Source: Hymenobacter artigasi (GTDB lineage: Bacteria > Bacteroidota > Bacteroidia > Cytophagales > Hymenobacteraceae). From it: a DNA stretch of 48,217 bases. Below are positions 15,956-25,400 of this stretch, piece by piece. The stretch is taken from the NCBI RefSeq assembly GCF_012275535.1, contig NZ_JAAVTK010000025.1, forward strand, positions 1-48,217, given 5' to 3'. Each line of letters opens with the position of its first letter. The first letter of the stretch is position 1. A program made the translations under genes and the position numbers. The notes below the pieces were generated by a model. It made no database searches, was not told where the DNA came from, and was given only the letters and a program-made list of their open reading frames with translations.

Positions 15956-16006
15956 GGCAGCTATGCAGTACGGAGGAAAACGACGGAAAAATGCCGTCTC
16001 CCAAAG

Positions 16007-16224
16007 CTACTTCATAAGGCCTGATAAGTAAACCTTATCAGGCCTTATGCCTTGTGCTGGCCCGCAGCAGTTTTGGGCGCCGGCGGCCTCCCCGGCCAAG
16101 TGGTTGAGCAGCTTTTCGGCGTCTGCCTTCAAGTAGGCGGTGCGCACGTATTCGTGCGCCTGGGTAAGGAAAGCGACGGCGTAGACGATTTCGCCGAGCA
16201 CGACCGGGGGCCCTTCGTCGAGTA
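16007..16224 (-). pseudogene. 3' part of a small gene split by the Tn3-family transposon
   Basis: It encodes ...DEGPPVVLGEIVYAVAFLTQAHEYVRTAYLKADAEKLLNHL... to the stop at 16007-16009. Joining it to 20044-20169 after removing the transposon and one GAGTA copy restores an uninterrupted 112-codon frame. The last 14 codons lie in the 16-bp palindrome, so the original C-terminus may already have been replaced by that site. No family recognised. Confidence 0.8.
16013..16049. repeat. Perfect 16-bp inverted repeat, candidate recombinase site
   Basis: CATAAGGCCTGATAAG (16013-16028), spacer TAAAC, and its exact inverse (16034-16049). Two arms around a short spacer, next to a tyrosine recombinase gene, fit a core recombination site. 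A 13-bp piece, ATCAGGCCTTATG, recurs in direct orientation at 20419-20431, on the far side of the split gene. Confidence 0.7.
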
Positions 16225-16252
16225 GGGGTTGCGTTAGTAACTGGACAAAGAA

Positions 16253-16882
16253 TTACGGTAAGGCCTTGTCGACCGCCTTTGCGGTAGCCACAGGGGACTT
16301 TTCATTAATCTGGCAGCCAGCGAAGCGCAGGATTTTGTAGAGGGTGCGTCGGGAGCCAATCTGGAAGTAGGCCATAAGCTGGCGGGTGGATTGCTGGCCC
16401 GCCTCGTAGAGTTCCTTGACCGCCGGCGCAATTTTCTGGTAGCGCGGGGCCAGGCCGGGGGGCCGGCCGCCCTGGCGGCCGCGGGCGCGGGCCGCCTGTA
16501 GGCCGGCGCGGGTGCGTTGCACGAGTACGTTCCGCTCGTGCTCGGCCAGGGCGCAGAAAATCTGGAACACGAGTTGCCCGCCGGGCGAGGTCGTGTCAAT
16601 CGGGTCCTGGAGCGAAATCAGGTGCAGCCCACGCCGGCTCAGGTCTTCGACGACTTCAATCAGGTGCTTCGTGGAACGGCCCAGTCGGTCGAGCCGCCAG
16701 ATGACCACTGTGTCGCCCGCCCGGGCGTACGCCAGCAGTTTTTCCCAGTTGGGCTTGTGGGCCTTCACCCCGGAGACGGTGTCGGTGAACAGGTCGTCGC
16801 AGCCGGCTTGACGCAAAGCGTCGAGTTGCAGGTCGAGCACCTGCTCCTGGGTACTGACGCGGGCATAGCCGAGTTTCTTCAT
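16253..16882 (-). CDS. tnpR: Tn3-family resolvase
   Basis: 209 residues, slightly longer than Tn3 resolvase because of a C-terminal tail (SPVATAKAVDKALP). The catalytic domain starts MKKLGYARVST, with Ser10, followed by WRLDRLGRSTKHLIEVV and FQIFCALAEHERNVLVQRTRAGLQAARARGRQGGRPP. The helix-turn-helix is QQSTRQLMAYFQIGSRRTLYKIL. It resolves transposon cointegrates at the adjacent res. Its last codons run into the left inverted repeat. Divergent from tnpA, so both may be repressed by resolvase bound at res. Confidence 0.93.
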   Translation of the reverse strand: MKKLGYARVSTQEQVLDLQLDALRQAGCDDLFTDTVSGVKAHKPNWEKLLAYARAGDTVVIWRLDRLGRSTKHLIEVVEDLSRRGLHLISLQDPIDTTSPGGQLVFQIFCALAEHERNVLVQRTRAGLQAARARGRQGGRPPGLAPRYQKIAPAVKELYEAGQQSTRQLMAYFQIGSRRTLYKILRFAGCQINEKSPVATAKAVDKALP

Positions 16883-16895
16883 GGCAAAAAACGCG

Positions 16896-17040
16896 TGAGT
16901 GGTACCGGAAAGAGGCGAAACACGAATTTACGGTATCTTGATTGCCGGAACCAGTTTCGGGTACCGTAATCCCCTCGCTGGAACGCCTGTTTTTGCGGGC
17001 GTCGGGGTGGTACCGGAAAAGGGGCGTTTGTTTACCACTT
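16896..17040. promoter_or_regulatory. Candidate res site and divergent promoter region
   Basis: Between tnpR and tnpA. It holds two direct copies of TGGTACCGGAAA (16900-16911, 17008-17019) and an inverted pair TTACGGTA / TACCGTAA (near 16928 and 16961). Such repeated subsites are expected for resolvase binding. The exact subsite borders are inferred by eye. Confidence 0.6.
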
Positions 17041-17051
17041 GCCGCCTGCCC

Positions 17052-20015
17052 ATGCCCGCCGACTTCCTGACCGCCCTGGAGCGCCAGCGCTACCAGACCC
17101 TGCCCGCCGACCTGCGCGAAGAAGACCTACAAGCCTCCTGCTGGCTCACCCCTGCCGACCAGCAACTGGTCGCGCAGCAGCGGCGGGGCAGTAACCGCCT
17201 CGGCTTCGCCGTGCAGCTAGTGGTACTGCGGCTGCTGGGGTACCTGCCCCCGGAGTGGTACCGCCAGGTGCCCGATAGCCTGGTGCAGTTCGTGGCCCGC
17301 CAGCTGGAACTCGACCCAGGGCTGTTTCAGGCCTACGGTGAGCGCGAGGCGACCCTGACCGAGCACCTGCGCGTGCTGCTGAGCCATTTGCAGGTGCGCC
17401 GCTGGCAGCCCGTGCTGGATGCCCCGTGGCTCGAAGCGTGGTTGGTGGAGCGCGCCCTGGAGCACGACAACGAGCGTCTGCTGCTCACCCTGGCCCTGGG
17501 CCACCTACGCCAACACGGTATCCTGCGGCCCGGCATCGTGGAGTTGGAGCGGCTGGTTGGGGCGCTGGCCGAACGGGCCCAGGCCGAAACCTACCGGCGG
17601 TTGCTCTTGCTGCTAACGCCCGAAGTCGTCACCCAACTCGATGCCCTGCTGGTGGTCGACCCCGCGCTGGGCCTCTGCCGGCATACCTGGCTGCACCAGC
17701 CCCCAAACAGTAGCTCGGCGACCAGCATCCAGCAGGTGCTGGGCAAGCTGGCGTACCTCGACCAGCTCGGCGTGCCGGATTGGCAAGCGCCGGACCTGCA
17801 TCCGAACTGGCAGAAGCGCCTGGCCCACACTGCCCGTAACAAAACCAACCAGGTACTCCAGCGCTTCGCGCCGGCCAAGCGCCATCCGCTGCTGGTCGCC
17901 GCCTGCCGCGAGGCTTACCGCGACCTGACGGATGTGGTCCTGAAAATGGTGGACGAGCACTGGGAGCACGCCGTGGCCCGCGCCCGCCGGGCGCTGCAGG
18001 ACGACCAATTGACGCACGCGCGGGCCAAAGACCAAGCCTTGCGTACGCTCGGGCAGGCCGTCGGCTTGGTCATGGACGAGGAGCACGTGCCAGACGAGGC
18101 GCTACGGGAGCAGATTTACGCGCAGGTGCCCCGCGAGCAGCTGCAAGCTGCGCTCACCGCTGTAGCCGACTTTGCCCGCCCGGCCCGTCACTCGTATCTG
18201 GACTACCTACTACCCGTGGCCGCCCGCTTGAACACGCTGCTGGGCAGTCTCTTGCAGCAAGTAGCGTTCGAGCAGGCCTTTGCGAGCGACGACTTTGCCG
18301 ACGCGCTTATTCTGGTCAGCCAGCTGCACACGGGCCAGCGGCGCAAACTGCCCGAAGACGCCGCCACAGCCTTTATCCCCGCCAGTTGGCGGGCCTTCGT
18401 TTTCGACCAAGACGGCCACGCGCACCGTCAGCGTTACGGCTTGTGCGTGTTGGCCACGCTACGCGAGCGGCTGCGGGCGGGCGATACCGTAGTGAATGCT
18501 TCGCGCAAATACGCTTCGCTCGATACCTACCTGCTCTCGCCAGCCGAATGGGCGCGCCAACGCCCGGACCTGCTGACGCAGTTGGGGAGCGCGCACCGGC
18601 TGGACGAGCGCTTGCAGGAAGTAGAAGCGCAGTTGCCGCTGCTGGAGCACTTGCTGACCCAGGGCCAGGACATCCGCCTCGACGAGGACGGGGAGTTGGT
18701 CGTTACGCCGCTCCGGGCAGAGGAACTGAGCCCCGAAGTCGAGCAGCTGCGCGCGCTACTAACCGCTTCGTTGCCGCGGGCGGAGCTCACGGAAGTGCTG
18801 GTGGAAGTCGACCAGTGGACGGGCTTCTCGGCCGAACTGACCGGCCTCGACCAGACCACGCCCCGCGCCCCGGAGCATCAGGCCCTCCTCTACGCGGCCC
18901 TGCTGGCCAACGCCTGCCATATTTCCCTGCGCGAGATGGCGCAGAGCACGGGCCTCGACTATCAGTCCCTGTGCTGGGTGGCGGCCAACTACTTACGCGA
19001 AGACACGCTCAAGCGCGCCACCACCCGCCTGGTCAATCACCAGCACCACCAGTGGCTGGCCCAGCACTGGGGCGGGGGCACGCTCTCGTCTTCCGATGGC
19101 CAGCGCTTCCCCGTCAGTGGCAAGATTCGCAACGCCCGCGCCATCCCCCGCTACTTTGGCTACGGGCAGGGCCTGACTTTTTACACCCACACGGCCGACC
19201 AGTACGCCCAGTTCGGCAGCCGGGCCATTTCCTCCACCACGCGCGACGCCACCTACGTGCTCGACGAGGTGCTGGGCAACGAAACGGAACTGCCGCTGCT
19301 CGAGCACACCACCGACACGCATGGCTACACCGATATCGTGTTTGCGCTCTTTGATTTACTGGGCCTGCAGTTCTCGCCCCGCCTGCGCGACCTGGCCAAT
19401 CAGCGTCTCTGCCGCATCAAGGGCCGCGAACTGAGTTATCCTTCGCTCAAATTCACGGCCCATTTCAACCCTGATTACGTGCGTCAGCACTGGGACGACC
19501 TCTTGCGCGTGGCGGGCTCGCTGAAAACGGGTTGGGTCAGTGCTTCGCTGCTCATCAGCAAGTTACAGGCCTATCCTCGCCAGCATCGCCTTACGCACCT
19601 ACTCCAGGAATACGGGCGGCTAGTCAAAACGGCCTTCATCCTGCGCTACCTGCACTCCCCGCCGCTGCGCCGGCGCATCCACGCCCAACTCAACAAGGGT
19701 GAGCAGCTGCACGCGCTGCGCAGCTGGCTCTGGTTTGGGGGCGACGGGGTACTGCGTCAGAAACAGGAAGAGGCCCAGCAGGAAGTCGTACGCTGCCTCA
19801 ACGTGGTCACCAACGTGGTCGTCGTCTGGAACACAGTCTATTCGCAACTGGCCTTGCAACGCCAGCAAGCAGCGGGGCCACCGGCGCTGCACGAGCACCT
19901 GGCGCAGCTCTCACCGGCTCGTTTTGCCCATTTGAACCGCCTGGGCCGCTATTCTTTCCAGTTGCCAGCCAACGTGCTGGTCAACGGCCTGCGACCCCTG
20001 AGGTCCTTACCGTAA
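17052..20015 (+). CDS. tnpA: Tn3-family transposase
   Basis: 987 residues from ATG 17052 (MPADFLTALERQRYQTLPADL); the frame is open to 16899 but that stretch is res. Length is typical. The N-terminal DNA-binding half contains GSNRLGFAVQLVVLRLLGYLPP. The catalytic half shows the DDE residues in context: SSSDGQRFPVSG, HTTDTHGYTDIVFALFDLLG and LNKGEQLHALRSWLWFGGDG. The C-terminus ends LVNGLRPLRSLP inside the right inverted repeat. No frameshift. Confidence 0.95.
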   Translation: MPADFLTALERQRYQTLPADLREEDLQASCWLTPADQQLVAQQRRGSNRLGFAVQLVVLRLLGYLPPEWYRQVPDSLVQFVARQLELDPGLFQAYGEREATLTEHLRVLLSHLQVRRWQPVLDAPWLEAWLVERALEHDNERLLLTLALGHLRQHGILRPGIVELERLVGALAERAQAETYRRLLLLLTPEVVTQLDALLVVDPALGLCRHTWLHQPPNSSSATSIQQVLGKLAYLDQLGVPDWQAPDLHPNWQKRLAHTARNKTNQVLQRFAPAKRHPLLVAACREAYRDLTDVVLKMVDEHWEHAVARARRALQDDQLTHARAKDQALRTLGQAVGLVMDEEHVPDEALREQIYAQVPREQLQAALTAVADFARPARHSYLDYLLPVAARLNTLLGSLLQQVAFEQAFASDDFADALILVSQLHTGQRRKLPEDAATAFIPASWRAFVFDQDGHAHRQRYGLCVLATLRERLRAGDTVVNASRKYASLDTYLLSPAEWARQRPDLLTQLGSAHRLDERLQEVEAQLPLLEHLLTQGQDIRLDEDGELVVTPLRAEELSPEVEQLRALLTASLPRAELTEVLVEVDQWTGFSAELTGLDQTTPRAPEHQALLYAALLANACHISLREMAQSTGLDYQSLCWVAANYLREDTLKRATTRLVNHQHHQWLAQHWGGGTLSSSDGQRFPVSGKIRNARAIPRYFGYGQGLTFYTHTADQYAQFGSRAISSTTRDATYVLDEVLGNETELPLLEHTTDTHGYTDIVFALFDLLGLQFSPRLRDLANQRLCRIKGRELSYPSLKFTAHFNPDYVRQHWDDLLRVAGSLKTGWVSASLLISKLQAYPRQHRLTHLLQEYGRLVKTAFILRYLHSPPLRRRIHAQLNKGEQLHALRSWLWFGGDGVLRQKQEEAQQEVVRCLNVVTNVVVVWNTVYSQLALQRQQAAGPPALHEHLAQLSPARFAHLNRLGRYSFQLPANVLVNGLRPLRSLP

Positions 20016-20043
20016 TTCTTTGTCCAGTTACTAACGCAACCCC

Positions 20044-20169
20044 GAGTAGCAGCCAGAACCGGCCGCGCACCGTGTCGGCCGGGTCGGTGCGCCGGCGGGC
20101 GTCAAAGGCCACCTGCACGTCGGCGGAGAGCTGGAGTTGGGTGGCGAAAATCGCGGCGAGGTCCTTCAT
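20044..20169 (-). pseudogene. 5' part of the gene split by the Tn3-family transposon
   Basis: ATG at 20167-20169, encoding MKDLAAIFATQLQLSADVQVAFDARR...GRFWLLL, up to the GAGTA duplication. The reading frame continues in register with 16007-16224. The restored protein (~112 residues) is soluble and mostly helical, with unknown function. Confidence 0.8.
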
Positions 20170-20760
20170 GGCGCGTCGGGGCAGCCGCTGACGGGGCTAT
20201 CCTTACCGCGTGGAGCCAGCGTCGAACGCGGCGGGTGGGTGCTGGAGCAGACTGGTTAAGCGGGCAAGTTAAAGACCGAACGGTGCTGGACCAACGAAGC
20301 CGCGCGGGCAATACGCTTAGCCGGCCCTTGAGCGAACACTTGCCGAACGCACGTTTAACAAACGTTATAAACCCCGTGATTGCCCGTCTGATGTGGTAGT
20401 GACTGCTGGGAGAAGCTCATCAGGCCTTATGATGAGTGCCGATATGACGCTTTCATTCGCGAAATGGAGTCTTTCTGGACAAAACCAATATTCCAATAAA
20501 TTGCCCCAGCGCGCTGGGCTTACAATCTCTCGACCTCAAGCCCGTAACTATTTAGTTTATCGATTTCCGTTCCGGGCGAGATACACCCTGTCCAACTATT
20601 GGCTCTACTATGATGCGCCATTGGCCGCGCTGCACGACGATTATAAGCCGTAAACTCGATAGTCTCGCTCAATAGCATGCTGCAGGTAGCCAACGCCCGG
20701 TGACTTAAGTAAAGGTTATTGAGCGCCTCCTCACGACTACCTTAAACACGTTAACGAGGC
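20170..20760. other. Intergenic region with palindrome and recombination-core half-site
   Basis: Holds the presumed promoter of the split minus-strand gene. A 15-bp palindrome ACGTTTAACAAACGT (20351-20365) matches the motif of the array at 44836-45045. CTCATCA-GGCCTTA-TGATGAG (20417-20437) contains ATCAGGCCTTATG, shared with the palindrome at 16013-16049. A GTG-started frame of 86 codons (20393-20653) overlaps these sites and has no recognisable features; I do not call it a gene. Confidence 0.5.
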
Positions 20761-22428
20761 TTAAGGCAGTTTTATTAACCGTTTTGTTTCAATGACGTGG
20801 CCCTCTGTTATCAACTGTAGCCAGTATATTCCAGAGGTCAGATTATCCCCGATCGGGAGCACACACTCTTTTTGACCTGTGGAAACTGGAATGCTTTGGC
20901 GTAACACTTCCCGACCAACGGCATCTTTTAAACACACCTCAACCGAGCGCGACAGTTGAGAAACATCCACCGTCAGTTGACGAGAAAACGGATTGGGGTA
21001 TGCTTGCCAATTCAATGCCTGGGACTGTTTGCTGCCCAGAAGCGCATTGTCTTGGATTTGTAGCACAACCGTGTCAAATTTGCCTCTGCTGCTAGAAGCA
21101 AAGGGGCCAAATTGTGTGGTGTTTCCAAACCCAACTGTTAAAGATAGTCGCCCATTTACCCCGTAGGCGACGCCCCTGGCAACTTCGTATCCTACCCCTC
21201 CACCACGTACGGCCCACGCAGTATTGCCCATTGTACTCAATCGTTCCAGAACGACATCCCCGCTTCCGGCACTTATCAGCGTTTGGCTACCCAAAGTAAT
21301 TGTTCCTTCAAAGCTGCTCAGTGCGTATACATCGCCGTTGAGACCAGTAGTTAAACTCCCTACTTCATCATAGCCGATTCCCCCTATGCGATGGACCCAA
21401 GTGGCGTTTCCTGCTCCGTTACACTTCAAGACAAATCCATCGGTATTGCCCTGGCTGACCAATGACAGGGCAATACCAAAAGACGCGGTTGCGTTGAATA
21501 CCCCACCCAGCCAAGCATTGCCAATCGCATCAACGGCTACAGCGGTGGCAAAATCGTCACCCGCACCGCCGTAATTATTCGCCCAGGCAAGTATGCCTTG
21601 GGCGTCGTACTTGGCCAGAAAAGCGTCGTACAAGCCATTGCTCACAATGCTCTGCCCACCCAACGTGAGGTAAGAGGCGAATGAACCGGCAACAAACACG
21701 TTGCCTTGCGAGTCCAATCGGATACCGGCAACATCGTCATCCGATGAGCCGCCAAGGCTACGCGCCCACTGGATAATGCCTTGGTTATCGTACTTGGCCA
21801 GAAAGGCATCGGTGTTTACCGTACTTAGACTCGTCAGCGAAAGCGCACCGAATGAAGCCGTTCCCGAATAGGTGCCGGCGACAATTACGTTTTCGTTGGC
21901 ATCGACCGCAACGGCATGGTTATCAGAGCCAGTTTGGCTGCTAATGGTCTTCGCCCATACCGGTATTCCACTGGCCGAGTACTTAACTAAAAAGGCATTG
22001 ATTCCGAAGTTGTTTCCCGTGAGCGTTATGGTTCCAAAAGTAATCGTTCCGGTATAATCGCCTACTACATACACGTTGCCGGCATTATCAGTGGTGATGT
22101 TGAGACTGGTAGCGGTGTAGCCATTGCCCGGGCCAGCGTCGCCAGCCCGGCGCGCCCATAACAGTGCGCCGGCACCATCGTACTTGGCAACGTAAATGTT
22201 GCGGGTGCTACCAGTCTGGCAGGACAAAGAGGTCGTTCCTAGCTGCACGGTGCCTTCGAAATAGCCAGTGGCGACGGTATTGCCTATTATATCGGTCGCA
22301 ACTGCGCCCGGGTAATCGTCGCCAGTGCCCCCAATTTGCTGCGACCACAGCCAAGTGGGGGATGATTGCGCGATGCTCCGGTGAGCAAGTGAGAACAATA
22401 GGGCTACGCAAAAAATAAGACTACGCAT
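20761..22428 (-). CDS. Secreted beta-propeller (SBBP-repeat) protein with type IX sorting domain
   Basis: 555 residues. Signal peptide 1-20 (MRSLIFCVALLFSLAHRSIAQ). About seven SBBP-type repeats follow, each with a D...GNVYV.G.F.GT..FG pattern and 'DAFLAKYD..G...WA..GG', forming a beta-propeller of adhesin or scaffold type. The last ~80 residues are a type IX secretion C-terminal domain (WQAYPNPFSRQLTVDV...SGIYWLQLITEG...KRLIKL), so it is exported across the outer membrane and probably surface-attached. It is the last gene of the RHS run, 15 bp after the 1943-residue gene. The link to the toxin is positional. Confidence 0.9.
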   Translation of the reverse strand: MRSLIFCVALLFSLAHRSIAQSSPTWLWSQQIGGTGDDYPGAVATDIIGNTVATGYFEGTVQLGTTSLSCQTGSTRNIYVAKYDGAGALLWARRAGDAGPGNGYTATSLNITTDNAGNVYVVGDYTGTITFGTITLTGNNFGINAFLVKYSASGIPVWAKTISSQTGSDNHAVAVDANENVIVAGTYSGTASFGALSLTSLSTVNTDAFLAKYDNQGIIQWARSLGGSSDDDVAGIRLDSQGNVFVAGSFASYLTLGGQSIVSNGLYDAFLAKYDAQGILAWANNYGGAGDDFATAVAVDAIGNAWLGGVFNATASFGIALSLVSQGNTDGFVLKCNGAGNATWVHRIGGIGYDEVGSLTTGLNGDVYALSSFEGTITLGSQTLISAGSGDVVLERLSTMGNTAWAVRGGGVGYEVARGVAYGVNGRLSLTVGFGNTTQFGPFASSSRGKFDTVVLQIQDNALLGSKQSQALNWQAYPNPFSRQLTVDVSQLSRSVEVCLKDAVGREVLRQSIPVSTGQKECVLPIGDNLTSGIYWLQLITEGHVIETKRLIKLP

Positions 22429-22443
22429 GACAGAAGGCTAACA

Positions 22444-25400
22444 TTATTTTCCGGTGTTGGAGGTACGAGGTTGTGCTGGGCCGCTTGGTATCACCGGTGT
22501 TCCACCACTACCAGGCGTACACACTATGGGCGTTTGTGGGATATCCTCAGTATAAGTTGGACCAAATTGATAAGTTTTCCACCAATTCAAGTGACCACCA
22601 ACGCAGCCCCTGGCGTCCTGCCTGCTACCAATCCATTGCCCGACGAAGCACGTCCCGGCCCCCCCCCCGGTTGTTGGTGCCACAAACCGTTCTAGAACAT
22701 TGGGGTCGGAGTTGCAGACATGGCAGGTACTGGCCTTCCCGTTGACCGCCTTAACCGTATTAGTGGTATTGTACGTTGGACTCAAGGGATTCACATCCAT
22801 TTCACTCCGTATTTCGTAACCATTGATGGCCCCGTCAGGGTTTGTCTCGCATTGATAGCTCACGGTTACCCAATTGGGCGCAGTACCCCGGGCATAATTA
22901 TATTCGTATTCCTTTACCAACTTCTGCGCCGTCGTAGCGTCGTTCGGGCGGTCCAACGTTTCCTTATACACGCGCTTGAGTTTGCCCGCTTTATCGTACT
23001 CGTACCGAACATAGAGATTTTCGTTGTCGAGGGAGTAAGTCAACCGGTTGGTTGGGGTGTCGTACACCCGACTAGACATGGACGCCGTTACGGGGCAGAC
23101 CCGGAAATCGTCAAAATAAACCGGCGTCGCGGCCGTATTTGCGCAGCCAAACGTAATGAGTTGGCCACTGGCACTGCTCGGTAGGGTGGCAACCAACGAT
23201 AGACGGTACCAACTCCCCGCTTTTTTCGTTTCAGCGGCCGCAATAGACGTTTGGGCGACCGTAGTGCCATTAACGGCAATATACAATCGTCCGGCGTGGG
23301 CTACGGCATCATTGGCGTGTACCCAGACGCTTAGCCGGTAAGGCTTATTTAAGTCAAGTTCAGTCCCCCCGGTTGCCTGATAGACAAACCCTTGTTGCCC
23401 ATTCTCCAGGCGTAAGCTTGCCAGTCCCGTATGGGCCTTCGTAACGTCCTGAACCCCGCCGGCAATGACTTCCCCTCCGAAGTGGGCACTGCCACTTACC
23501 GTTACCAAGTCTTCCGCGCCAGAGTACGCGAGCTCGGTATAGCGGGTATTGGTGGCCGCGGCAATTACTTGGGTTTGGTTGTAGCCAATCTTCTGCGCCG
23601 AGGGAAGGGCGTTGATGTCTCGGGCTTCGAGGGTATGGGAATAATGGTCGTACCGCACGGTTTCCCCCGTTTTCACCCAATGACTATTGGGCGTACCGGT
23701 CCAGGCAAAATTCACAAAGTTTGCGTACGTCCCGTTGGGGTTGAGTTGGGACGACTGCCAAGCATAGCTGGCGCTTTCCCGCCAGACTGGTATGGCCGTG
23801 GCCGTCTCGTTTTGGTACGTACTCCCGATGAAATCACGGTAGGTGTCCCACGCGCTTTTCCAGGTTTGAATGCCGGCCGATAGCAGCTGGGACGTATTAC
23901 CGGACTCCCTATACACATAAGAGGCGGCCATTTGGCTCAGCATGTTGTGATTGGTCCGGTCATCGCCTTTTGCTCCCATAGCCACGTAGGGCGATTTGCT
24001 GTAAGCGGGCACGTTAACGGTCCGATAGGTTTCCCCACGGGAATTTACGAACCGTGACTCCAGGACTTGCCCCGTGTAAAAATCGAACAGCGAGTTGGTG
24101 TTGGCAATGCTCACGCCGTTGCGTGTGCTTTGCGAAGCATACATCACCGAGGGTAGATACCGCTTGGTGGAGCGGTTGATGCGATAAGAGTATAGGTCCA
24201 GCATCTCGTTGTTCATCACCCCTTCCGTGAACTGGCCCTGCCCTGCGATATTGTCCGGGTTGGGGATGGTCGAGGTGTAGTCGAAGGTGGTATTTAGCTC
24301 CTCGTCTCCCCGCCGGTTGTATTTTCGCACCCATCGCGGCTGCCCTATTTTGCCGACATCGACCACGGCGTTGTTACCGAAATATTCAATATTGTTGTAG
24401 CTTTTGTTCGTTGGTGTCACATTATCAGGGTTGTAAAAATTGGTTGTGCCGTGCCAGGCAGGGGCATTTTGAGAGACCATGGACGTATGCGGCGTATGAA
24501 AGGCGTACACCTCGCGCTGGTCGTAATCATTATTGCCGTTTTTGAACGTGCCCCGCAAAACGGTCACTTCACTGTATAAGACGGGAGTCGCAGGAAAGTC
24601 GAAGGCGGAATAATGCGCGTGTTCAAAGCGCCCAATGAAGGGCGGCTCTTTCGCCAAGACACCAGAACTGTTGCACACGTCAGGCCCGCTCTTTTGGTAC
24701 TTATAACGCACTTGGTATGGGGTGCCATTCTCATCGGCCGTCACAATTGAGCTCACGCGAATATCACCACCTTTTATGTTGTTGGGTACGACTGTCTCCA
24801 CACGCATGCCGGTACCCTGCCCAGCATTAGAGCAGTCCACGTTTTGAGTCGGACTTGGTATTTGTGCCACTGGGGCATTAACCAGCGTAAGAAGCCACTT
24901 GCGATTTGCTATGTCATATCTCAAACTACGAATTTCCCCCTCTTCCGCATCATAAATCCTATCCGTGGATACTGGAAGTGAAGCCGTGACAATACGACGT
25001 GTACAGGGTGTAAATCCTGCTTTCCCGGTTAATGGTATTTTATCGCCTGCTTTCAGTACGTCACCTAACAGAGGCATCGCAAATCCTGAATTACGAGCGT
25101 CAGGGACAGCACTCACTTCAAGTTCCGCAGAAGAGTTAGTATTTGTTAAGCTCAACCGGGCTGTTCCAAATTCAGCGACATGGGAATATTCATCCCGCTC
25201 GTAATTGATTTGCGTGCTTCCTCCTAATGGGTTGGTTATTTTGGTGAGCGACCAAGCGGCTCCATCAGTATCAGCACGGTAACTGACCAGATGGCTCTTG
25301 AGCGAATATTTTCCGTCGTAGTTGTACATCCCAAATCCATCCCATTTTTCCTGTCCATACTCCGGATTGTTGGTGTAAGCCCGGCCATATGCACCAGTAT

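Larger units (their letters stand above)
16225..20043 (+). mobile_element. Tn3-family transposon, complete
   Basis: 3819 bp. Perfect 39-bp terminal inverted repeats (16225-16263 and 20005-20043, outer end GGGGTTGCGTTAGTAACTGG) and a 5-bp target duplication GAGTA (16220-16224 and 20044-20048). It carries only tnpR and tnpA, divergently arranged around a res-like region, with no passenger genes. Both genes end inside the inverted repeats. Intact and probably recent. Confidence 0.95.

Noticed and set aside
18386..19354. 322-codon frame inside tnpA
   Set aside because: Out-of-frame overlap with an intact Tn3-family transposase, without conserved motifs.
20393..20653. 86-codon gene
   Set aside because: GTG start, overlaps the recombination half-site, no domain or composition support.
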